Shown: one piece after another, positions 1-7,106 of the stretch
Position numbering within the stretch: the first letter of the stretch is position 1
Layout of the letters: every line of letters begins with the position of its first letter
DNA from: Pseudomonadota bacterium
Lineage (GTDB): Bacteria; Pseudomonadota; Alphaproteobacteria; CACIAM-22H2
DNA: 7,872 bases
Reading direction: 5' to 3'
Assembly (NCBI GenBank): GCA_020161965.1
Contig: JAIUNH010000162.1
Span: forward strand, 1-7,872
The notes under the pieces: generated by a model
The model's input: only the letters and a program-made list of their open reading frames with translations
What the model was told of the DNA's origin: nothing
Databases searched by the model: none
Position numbers and translations under genes: made by a program

Positions 1-234
1 CAGGAAATTACAGACGACGAAACCCAGCAGCGCCGTGCCGATCCCGGCACGAAGCCCGAATTGCGCCGCCGCCGCGATCACCGCGACCAGGAACAGCATG
101 GGCACGCTCGTCGGCGGCAATGCGTCGCCGGCCGCGAACGCCGCGAGAGCGGCGAACGCCACGTAAACGACCGACAATCCCGCGATGCGCGTCATAAGGG
201 CGATTTCGCCCGGTCGGAGCGCCCAAGTCCACAT
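1..234 (-). CDS. DUF4118 (KdpD-like) membrane sensor protein, N-terminal part, runs off the left edge
   Basis: An open frame reads leftward from an ATG at 234 and stays open to base 1 (78 codons); an in-frame TAA lies just upstream at 240-238. Residues about 14-36 are a hydrophobic helix (IAGLSVVYVAFAALAAFAAG). After a short ALPPTS turn come two more helices in the pattern MLFLVAV...QFGLRAGIGTALLGFVVCNFL. This matches the membrane region of KdpD-type sensor kinases (DUF4118), where a phrase like 'LYLLAVLLAALRFG...NFFF' is typical. Full-length KdpD carries a large cytoplasmic domain before this region. Here the protein begins almost directly with the membrane segment, so it would be a short DUF4118 histidine kinase or similar; the kinase part would lie outside the window. 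ATG 234 is preferred over the in-frame ATG 195 because AAGGA lies 11 bases upstream of 234, while 195 has no good ribosome site. It is divergent from kup, which suggests a link to K+ or osmotic sensing. The family call is from pattern alone. Confidence 0.6.
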   Translation of the reverse strand, partial: MWTWALRPGEIALMTRIAGLSVVYVAFAALAAFAAGDALPPTSVPMLFLVAVIAAAAQFGLRAGIGTALLGFVVCNFL

Positions 235-250
235 TCTTTACGCAATCCTT

Positions 251-291
251 ATGCGGGGGCCCGCGCATCCCCATCGCGGCTTTATGCGCAT
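251..291. promoter_or_regulatory. Palindromic candidate operator between the divergent DUF4118 gene and kup
   Basis: Bases 251-268 read ATGCGGGGGCCCGCGCAT, an 18-bp palindrome with a single mismatched pair (256/263). Bases 284-291 read ATGCGCAT, a perfect 8-bp palindrome built from the same ATGCG/CGCAT half-sites. The word TTATGCG recurs at 249-255 and 282-288, 33 bp apart, close to three helical turns. Both elements lie in the only gap (235-337) available for control of the two divergent genes. A dimeric regulator site is a reasonable reading; an RNA hairpin in either leader is the alternative. No protein is assigned. Confidence 0.35.
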
Positions 292-337
292 CGGCGCGAG
301 GGTGAACCCGCCACTTCACCCCAAGGCAGGTTCATCC

Positions 338-2206
338 ATGTCCGGATCCGCTTCCGTTTCGCCCAAAACAAGTTTCCTCGCGCTGTCGCTCGGCTCGATC
401 GGCGTCGTCTATGGCGATATCGGCACCTCGCCGATCTACGCGCTGCGCGAATCGCTCGCCGCCGGCGGCCACGCGGCCGGGCCTCTGGGGGCCGTGTCGT
501 TGATCTTCTGGGCGCTGAGCTTCATCGTCACGCTGAAATACGTCGTGCTGCTGCTGCGCGCGGACAATGCGGGCGAAGGCGGCACGCTGTCGCTGCTCGC
601 CCTCGCCAAGCGCGTGTCGGGCCCGCGCGCGGCGACGGGGCTCGCGATTCTTGGCGCGCTGGGCGCCGCCTTGTTCTACGGCGACGCGATGATCACGCCT
701 GCGATTTCGGTCCTGTCGGCGGTCGAAGGCTTGAATCTGGTGACACCGGCGTTCGAACCTTACGTCGTGCCGATCACGCTCGCCATCATCGTGCTGCTCT
801 TCGCCGCACAGAGCCATGGCACGGCCGCCGTCGCGGGCTGGTTCGGCCCGATCACGCTGGTCTGGTTCGCCGCCTTGGCGCTGGGCGGGATCGCGTCGAT
901 CGCGGCGGAGCCCGCGATCCTCGCCGCCCTCGATCCGCGCCATGCCGTCGCCTTCGCCAAGGAAGGCCCGGCGATCGCTTTCGCCATTCTGGGTGCTGCG
1001 TTCCTGGCGGTGACGGGGGCGGAAGCGCTCTACGCCGATCTTGGCCATTTCGGGCGCGGGCCGATCCGCTTCGCGTGGTCGAGCGTCGTGTTTCCGGCTT
1101 TGGCGCTCAATTATTTCGGCCAAGGCGCCTTGGTGCTGCGCAACCCGCAGGCGGCCGAGAACCCGTTCTTCCTGATGTATCCCGAATGGGCGCTGATCCC
1201 GGTCGTGGCGATCGCCACCGCCGCGACGATCATCGCCAGCCAAGCGGTGATCACCGGCGCCTATTCGCTCACGCGCCAGGCTATCCAGCTCAAACTTCTG
1301 CCGCGCATGGATGTGCGCCACACATCGGAATCGCTGGAGGGCCAGATCTACATGCCGCTGGTGAACGGGCTGCTGCTCGTCGGCGTGATCGCGCTGGTCC
1401 TCGCGTTCCGCTCGTCTTCGGGCCTTGCCGCCGCTTACGGCATCGCGGTGACCGGCACGATGATCGTAACGGTGCTGCTTGCTTTCGTCGTCGCGCGCGG
1501 GCTGTGGCGCTGGCCGCTCTGGGCCGCCGCCGCCGTGTTCCTGCCCTTCCTCGCCGTCGATACGATTTTCTTAGGAGCCAATATGACCAAGGTTCTGGAA
1601 GGCGGTTTCGTGCCGCTGCTGGTCGCCGCCGCGTTGGTCGCGATCATGCGCGTCTGGATGCGCGGCACGGCGGTGCTGGCGGCGAAGGACAAGGACGCGT
1701 CCCTGCCGCTCGACACGCTGATGCAATCGATGCGCGACCGCCCGCCGCTGACCGCCCCCGGCACGGCCGTTTATCTCACCGGCAACCAAGACGCGGCCCC
1801 CGTGGCGCTGCTCCACACGCTGAAGCACTTCAAGTCGCTGCATGCGCGCGTGGTGATTTTGACCGTGGCGACGGCGCCGATCCCGCGCGTGGCACCGGCC
1901 GAACGCGCGAAGGTCAAAATGCTCGACGACCGCTTCGCGTCGGTCACGTTGAATTTCGGCTTCATGGAAGCACCCGACGTGCCCAAGGCGCTGGCCGAGC
2001 TTTCCGGCCAAGGCCTCGATTTCGACGTGATGACCACGTCGTTCGTGCTGTCGCGCCGGGCGTTGACCGCCGCCGAACGCGGCGCCTTGCCCGGCTGGCA
2101 GCGCAAAATCTTCATGTTCCTGTCGCGCAACGCCGTCGGCGCCACGGATTATTTCCGCATTCCGGCGGGGCGCGTGGTGGAAATCGGCGCGCAGGTCAGC
2201 TTGTAG
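338..2206 (+). CDS. kup: Kup family low-affinity potassium transporter (H+/K+ symporter)
   Basis: The 622-residue product equals the length of E. coli Kup. It is an inner-membrane protein that takes up K+, probably with protons (family knowledge). The hallmark GVVYGDIGTSPIYALRES lies near residues 22-39, with Asp27 in the first membrane helix. TGAEALYADLGHFG places a conserved Glu at residue 229, the number I recall for a functional Glu in E. coli Kup. NYFGQGALVLRNP, QAVITGAYSLTRQAIQ and AAAYGIAVTGTMIVT continue the family signature through roughly 12 helices (residues about 13-450). A cytoplasmic C-terminal domain follows, ending in YFRIPAGRVVEIGAQVSL. The frame is open back to 185, but ATG 338 is chosen: AAGGCAGG ends 7 bases before it, the family N-terminus begins there, and the earlier residues resemble nothing in Kup. 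The gene faces away from the DUF4118 sensor gene and is followed by uvrB after 49 bases. Confidence 0.96.
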   Translation: MSGSASVSPKTSFLALSLGSIGVVYGDIGTSPIYALRESLAAGGHAAGPLGAVSLIFWALSFIVTLKYVVLLLRADNAGEGGTLSLLALAKRVSGPRAATGLAILGALGAALFYGDAMITPAISVLSAVEGLNLVTPAFEPYVVPITLAIIVLLFAAQSHGTAAVAGWFGPITLVWFAALALGGIASIAAEPAILAALDPRHAVAFAKEGPAIAFAILGAAFLAVTGAEALYADLGHFGRGPIRFAWSSVVFPALALNYFGQGALVLRNPQAAENPFFLMYPEWALIPVVAIATAATIIASQAVITGAYSLTRQAIQLKLLPRMDVRHTSESLEGQIYMPLVNGLLLVGVIALVLAFRSSSGLAAAYGIAVTGTMIVTVLLAFVVARGLWRWPLWAAAAVFLPFLAVDTIFLGANMTKVLEGGFVPLLVAAALVAIMRVWMRGTAVLAAKDKDASLPLDTLMQSMRDRPPLTAPGTAVYLTGNQDAAPVALLHTLKHFKSLHARVVILTVATAPIPRVAPAERAKVKMLDDRFASVTLNFGFMEAPDVPKALAELSGQGLDFDVMTTSFVLSRRALTAAERGALPGWQRKIFMFLSRNAVGATDYFRIPAGRVVEIGAQVSL

Positions 2207-2217
2207 AAAACGACGCA

Positions 2218-2245
2218 TTGACCGGCGCGGCCCGGGGTTTAAATT
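2218..2245 (+). promoter_or_regulatory. Candidate uvrB promoter (TTGACC, 16 bp, TAAATT)
   Basis: TTGACC at 2218-2223 matches five of six bases of a -35 box. TAAATT at 2240-2245, after 16 bp, matches four of six bases of a -10 box and is the only AT-rich run in the gap. Transcription would begin near 2252, leaving almost no leader before ATG 2256. This would fit a leaderless mRNA and explain the lack of a ribosome site. It is a motif match only, and the -10 overlaps the hairpin loop. Confidence 0.3.
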
Positions 2246-2254
2246 CCCCGGGCC
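2229..2254. repeat. GC-rich perfect inverted repeat (hairpin) abutting the uvrB start
   Basis: GGCCCGGGG (2229-2237) pairs perfectly with CCCCGGGCC (2246-2254) around the 8-base loop TTTAAATT (2238-2245). All nine stem pairs are G-C. The structure ends one base before ATG 2256. It is not a classical intrinsic terminator because no T-run follows on the plus strand, and CATGCC comes next. On the minus strand the stem is followed by CGCGCC, also not a T-run. In a kup-uvrB read-through transcript it would bury the first uvrB start codon. Confidence 0.7.
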
Positions 2255-2255
2255 C

Positions 2256-4459
<2,204 letters not shown>

Positions 4460-4463
<4 letters not shown>

Positions 4464-5659
4464 ACGGCCTCGTCGCGACCGTCGCGGTCACCTTCGCCAT
4501 TCAAGCCGCGGTTTCGGGGGCGGGGTTGTCCGGCCCCGTCATCGCGCCCTTGGCGACCGACGCGCTGGATTTGCCGCCCGCCTTCGTCGGGATCTATGTC
4601 GCCTATGTCTACGCGCTGTCCGCGATCGTGACGGCGACATCGGGCGCTTGGCTGCAGCGTTTCGGCGCGATGGGGACGAGCCAGCTTTGCTTGGTGTTCT
4701 CGGCGCTGTCGCTGTTCGCGATTTCGATCGGCACGGTTTGGGGTTTCGTCCTGGCGGGTTTCCTCGCCGCTTTGGGCTACGGTCCGACGACGCCGGCTTC
4801 GTCGGTGATCTTGTCGCGCAGCGGCGCCGATCGCTATCGCAACCTGATTTTCTCGATCAAGCAAACCGGCGTGCCGGCCGGCAATATGCTGGCGGCGGCA
4901 CTGCTGCCCTCGCTCGCTTTGGCGCTGGGCTGGCGGGAAGCCTGCGCCCTTTCCGGCGCGCTGGTGCTGGCGATGGCGCTGGCCGTGGCGCCTTTGCGCC
5001 GGAAGATGGACGAAGGCGCCTTGATCGCGCGCGCGCCGTCGCTACGCGCGGCACTGTTCCAGCCGATGCGGACATTGCTGACGGACCCCGATTTGCGCCG
5101 CCTGTCGTTCCTGTCGCTCGCCTATGGCGGGCTGCAAGGCGTGATGTCGACCTTCACCATCGTGTTCCTGATCGAAGCCGCCGCCCTCGATATCGTCACC
5201 GCCGGATTCGTGCTGGCCGTGGCGCTGACGATGGGGGCGGTCGGGCGCATCGTGTGGGGCATCGTCGCCGATCGCACCGGCAAACCGGCGCAAGTGATCG
5301 GGTGGCTGGGCATCGCGATGGGCGTGTTCGGCGTGATCATCGCCTTCGGCGCGGGGCATTTGCCGCTGCCCGTCTTGACGCTGTTCGCCGGGTGCTTCGG
5401 CGGCACCGCCATGTCGTGGAACGGCGTGTTTTTGAGCGAGCTGGCGCGCGGCGTCGGCCCGGCGCGGGCCGGCGAAATCGTCGGCGCGAGCGGCCTGTTC
5501 ACCTTCGGCGGCGTGGCGATCCTGCCCTCCGCCTTCGCGGCGATCGTGCTGGCGACCGGCAGCTACGCCAACGCCTATGCGCTGGCGACGATCCCCGCGA
5601 TCCTGATCGGCGTTTGGCAGTTGCGCGCATCGCGCCCAAGGGCTAATTCCGGCGCATGA
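4460..5659 (+). CDS. Major facilitator superfamily transporter, substrate unknown
   Basis: The 399-residue, strongly hydrophobic protein has the length and helix spacing of a 12-helix MFS carrier of the inner membrane. Recognisable MFS features are SIKQTGVPAG at 132-141 (helix 5, a phrase common in this superfamily), a charged central loop around 179-213 (LRRKMDEG and following) separating the two six-helix halves, and GIVADRTGK at 267-275, the second-half copy of the GxxxDRxGR/K loop motif. The segment MSWNGVFLSELAR...AGEIVGASG (318-345) is also typical of a bacterial MFS_1 group. The start is GTG, sharing the GTGA overlap with the uvrB stop. The stop shares ATGA with the next gene. Translation is therefore probably coupled in both directions. 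Substrate cannot be read from sequence; its place between repair and pterin genes permits, but does not show, a pterin or related aromatic substrate. Confidence 0.9.
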
Positions 5660-6411
5660 TTTCCCCCGCCATCCCCCGGACGGCCCTCGTCACCGGTGCG
5701 GCCAAGCGCCTGGGCGCCGTTTTCGCGCGCACGCTGGCGCAGGACGGCTTCAAGGTCGCGATCCATTATTCGACCAGCCGCGCGGAAGCGGAAGCGCTCG
5801 CGCGCGAAATCGGCGGCGTGGCGCTGCAAGCCGATCTCGCCAAAGAAGACGACGTTCAGAATCTCGCGAACGCCGCGCATGACGCAATCGGGCCGCTGGG
5901 CGTGGTGGTCAACAACGCCTCGCTGTTCGAGCGCGACGAAATCGGCGACGCGACGCGCGCCAGTTGGGACGCGCATCTCGAAGCCAATCTGCGCGCACCC
6001 TTCGTGTTGATCCAGGAACTCGCCCGCCGCTTGCCGCCGGGTGCGGAAGGTGTGGCGATCAATCTGCTGGATCAGCGCGTGTGGAACCTGACGCCGCATT
6101 TCGTGAGCTACACGCTGTCCAAAGCGGGCCTGTGGACGCTGACGCAAACTTTGGCGTTGGCGCTGGCCCCGCGCGTGCGCGTCGCGGCGATCGGGCCGGG
6201 CCCGACTTTGCCCTCGCCGCGCCAAAGCCAAGCGCAGTTCGACGCGCAAGTGGCAAGCGTGCCGTTGAAGCGTGGCGCCACGCTCGACGAAATGGCGGCG
6301 GGGTTGCGCTTCATCCTGGCAAGCCCGTCTTTCACCGGTCAGATGCTGGCGCTGGATGGCGGCCAGCATTTGAATTGGAGCCCGGCAGGCAAAGCAGGTC
6401 TCGACGAATGA
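5656..6411 (+). CDS. SDR reductase of the FolM/PTR1 (pteridine reductase) type
   Basis: This 251-residue Rossmann-fold reductase has the cofactor motif TGAAKRLG at 13-20. That is the TGxxxRxG form with Arg18 found in pteridine reductases, which favour NADPH. It also has Asp60, NNAS at 86-89, Asn111, and the catalytic pair Tyr152/Lys156 in SYTLSKAG. The usual SDR serine is replaced by Asp139 in INLLDQ, as in trypanosomatid PTR1 (INMVDA) and E. coli FolM. The end, FTGQMLALDGGQHLNW, also resembles FolM (VTGRSFPLDGGRHLR). The likely reaction is NADPH-dependent reduction of dihydromonapterin, dihydrofolate or biopterin-type substrates in the cytosol; which one is not determinable here. The ATG overlaps the MFS stop (ATGA), and its own stop overlaps folB (ATGA). 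The downstream pterin enzyme strengthens the call. The alternative is a generic SDR of unrelated substrate, which the Asp substitution makes less likely. Confidence 0.85.
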   Translation: MISPAIPRTALVTGAAKRLGAVFARTLAQDGFKVAIHYSTSRAEAEALAREIGGVALQADLAKEDDVQNLANAAHDAIGPLGVVVNNASLFERDEIGDATRASWDAHLEANLRAPFVLIQELARRLPPGAEGVAINLLDQRVWNLTPHFVSYTLSKAGLWTLTQTLALALAPRVRVAAIGPGPTLPSPRQSQAQFDAQVASVPLKRGATLDEMAAGLRFILASPSFTGQMLALDGGQHLNWSPAGKAGLDE

Positions 6412-6767
6412 ACACGCGTCTTCTGCTGATCCGCGATCTGGTGCTGCAAGCGAATATCGGCGTGTTCCGCCGCGAGAAGACCGGCAATCGCCAGCGCGTG
6501 CGGATCAATGTCGAGCTCGCGGTCGTCGATCATCCGATCGCCGACGACAAGATCGGCGAGATCGTGCGCTACGATTTCCTGATCGACGATATCCGCGCCT
6601 TCGTCGATTCCGGCCATATCAATCTGGTCGAGACGCTGGCCGAGCGCGTGGCGGAAATTTGCCTGGGCCCGGCCGATGCGCGCGAGGTCCGCGTCCGGGT
6701 CGAGAAGCTCGATATCGTTCCCGATGCGGCGGCCGTGGGCGTGGAAATCCAACGGAAACGCGGATAA
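6408..6767 (+). CDS. folB: Dihydroneopterin aldolase family protein (FolB, possibly FolX-like)
   Basis: The 119-residue product has the FolB/FolX length and tunnelling fold pattern. FolB cleaves 7,8-dihydroneopterin to 6-hydroxymethyl-dihydropterin and glycolaldehyde in folate synthesis. The active-site positions are present: Glu23 in GVFRREKTGNRQ, Tyr55 in VRYDFL, Glu75 in LVETLAERVAE and Lys100 in RVEKLDIVPDAAAVGVEI. Some details, namely NRQ followed by INV in the first strands and VEKLD rather than the FolB-type KPGAV, recall E. coli FolX (dihydroneopterin triphosphate epimerase). FolX works with FolM in tetrahydromonapterin synthesis, and the FolM-type gene just upstream fits. The frame is open back to 5964, but ATG 6408 is the start: it shares ATGA with the preceding stop, CAGG lies 9 bases upstream, and the family N-terminus begins there. 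Family membership is firm; FolB versus FolX is not. Confidence 0.88.
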   Translation: MNTRLLLIRDLVLQANIGVFRREKTGNRQRVRINVELAVVDHPIADDKIGEIVRYDFLIDDIRAFVDSGHINLVETLAERVAEICLGPADAREVRVRVEKLDIVPDAAAVGVEIQRKRG

Positions 6768-6810
6768 TCCCGCACCCCTGCAGTTGTGCACACAGGGCCG
6801 CGACTGTCAC

Positions 6811-6830
6811 AAAAACGGCGGAAAACCGCC
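6811..6830 (-). terminator. Minus-strand terminator-like hairpin (weak)
   Basis: On the minus strand the order is GGCGG, loop TTTT, CCGCC, then G and five Ts (plus-strand A-run at 6811-6815, stem arms 6817-6821 and 6826-6830). This is the layout of an intrinsic terminator for leftward transcription. The stem is only 5 bp, and no leftward gene is visible to its right in this gap, so any transcript it stopped would be a small or antisense RNA from the uvrC leader. It does not have the right layout to end the uvrB-folB operon. Confidence 0.25.
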
Positions 6831-6924
6831 AATTCTGAATCAAAGGTTACCATCCGCTGACATAATTTGCGGCGGGTATTCAAGAATTCCAAAGGCTTAG
6901 GAATTACTGCCTAAAAACGTAGCA

Positions 6925-6945
6925 AGCCGTTGAGAGCCGTTGAGA
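6925..6945 (+). repeat. Perfect tandem 10-bp direct repeat (AGCCGTTGAG x2)
   Basis: AGCCGTTGAG at 6925-6934 is repeated without gap or change at 6935-6944, and the next base (6945) continues the period. The period of about one helical turn would place two identical sites on the same DNA face. It lies 30 bp before the first DnaA box. Confidence 0.75.
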
Positions 6946-6974
6946 ATGGCCGATTCGACGGGTTCGAGGCGGCA

Positions 6975-6995
6975 TTCTCCACAAACTTATCCACA
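6975..6995 (+). promoter_or_regulatory. Two tandem DnaA boxes (TTCTCCACA and TTATCCACA)
   Basis: TTATCCACA at 6987-6995 is the exact consensus high-affinity DnaA box. TTCTCCACA at 6975-6983 differs at one base and has the same orientation, starting 12 bp earlier. CGTGGATAG at 7001-7009 is a reverse-orientation match with two differences. If GC is near 66%, an exact consensus on either strand of this window would be expected far less than once by chance. Their place just before uvrC suggests DnaA binding that controls uvrC, titrates DnaA or takes part in a replication function; binding is inferred, not shown. Confidence 0.5.
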
Positions 6996-7017
6996 GGTTC
7001 CGTGGATAGCGAAAGCG

Positions 7018-7070
7018 CCGCAAATTCGCTGCTTGCGGAACGTGCAGCGCTGCGGCCCATCGGCCACAGC
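7018..7070 (+). promoter_or_regulatory. Two consecutive hairpins in the uvrC leader
   Basis: The first pairs CCGCAA (7018-7023) with TTGCGG (7033-7038) over a 9-base loop. The second pairs GCTGCGGCC (7049-7057) with GGCCACAGC (7062-7070), nine positions with one mismatch, over the loop CATC. A perfect 10-bp palindrome GCAGCGCTGC (7044-7053) overlaps the second and would compete with it. The second hairpin ends 36 bases before ATG 7107. High GC makes chance stems common, so a regulatory role is only possible. Confidence 0.3.
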
Positions 7071-7106
7071 TTGAACCAAGTCGCTGAGAAGGCTAACGCA
7101 AGCGCC

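Larger units (their letters stand above)
6768..7106. other. Non-coding region between folB and uvrC with DnaA boxes and repeats
   Basis: This 339-bp stretch has no convincing gene. Counting bases, 6811-6920 is 47/110 G+C (43%), far below the flanking genes. It contains a small hairpin (6817-6830), two overlapping inverted repeats (6885-6914), a tandem 10-bp repeat (6925-6945), two DnaA-box matches (6975-6995), a weaker reverse match (7001-7009) and two leader hairpins (7018-7070). CATAAT at 6861-6866 matches five of six bases of a -10 box but lacks a good -35 at 16-18 bp. The uvrC frame is open back to 6915, including a GTG at 7002, but its third bases there are only about 60% G/C (22 of 35 from 7002), so it does not look coded. 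Confidence 0.7.

Noticed and set aside
185..337. In-frame upstream extension of kup to ATG 185
   Set aside because: It would add 51 residues unlike any Kup N-terminus, would overlap the divergent gene start, and lacks the good ribosome site seen before ATG 338.
2229..2254. The GC hairpin as an intrinsic terminator for kup
   Set aside because: No T-run follows the stem in either direction.
2207..2255. LexA/SOS box (GTTC-N7-GTTC type) upstream of uvrB, and likewise in 6768-7106 upstream of uvrC
   Set aside because: I scanned both gaps and found no such pair with the right spacing, so SOS control is not supported by the sequence.
5964..6407. In-frame upstream extension of folB inside the SDR gene
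   Set aside because: The family N-terminus starts at ATG 6408, which has the ATGA overlap and a CAGG site; the upstream part is a shadow of the SDR frame.
6785..6792. Perfect palindrome TGTGCACA just after folB
   Set aside because: Only 8 bp, isolated, no second copy or T-run; no basis for a function.
6837..6956. GANTC (CcrM methylation) sites at 6837-6841 and 6952-6956
   Set aside because: Real matches, but two in about 340 bp is close to what chance gives, so no cell-cycle signal is claimed.
6915..7106. Open frame continuing upstream of uvrC, including a GTG start at 7002 with a nearby AGG
   Set aside because: Third-position G/C is clearly lower than in the genes of this window, and the segment contains the DnaA-box-like sites and hairpins. 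I kept ATG 7107, though a GTG 7002 start is not fully excluded.
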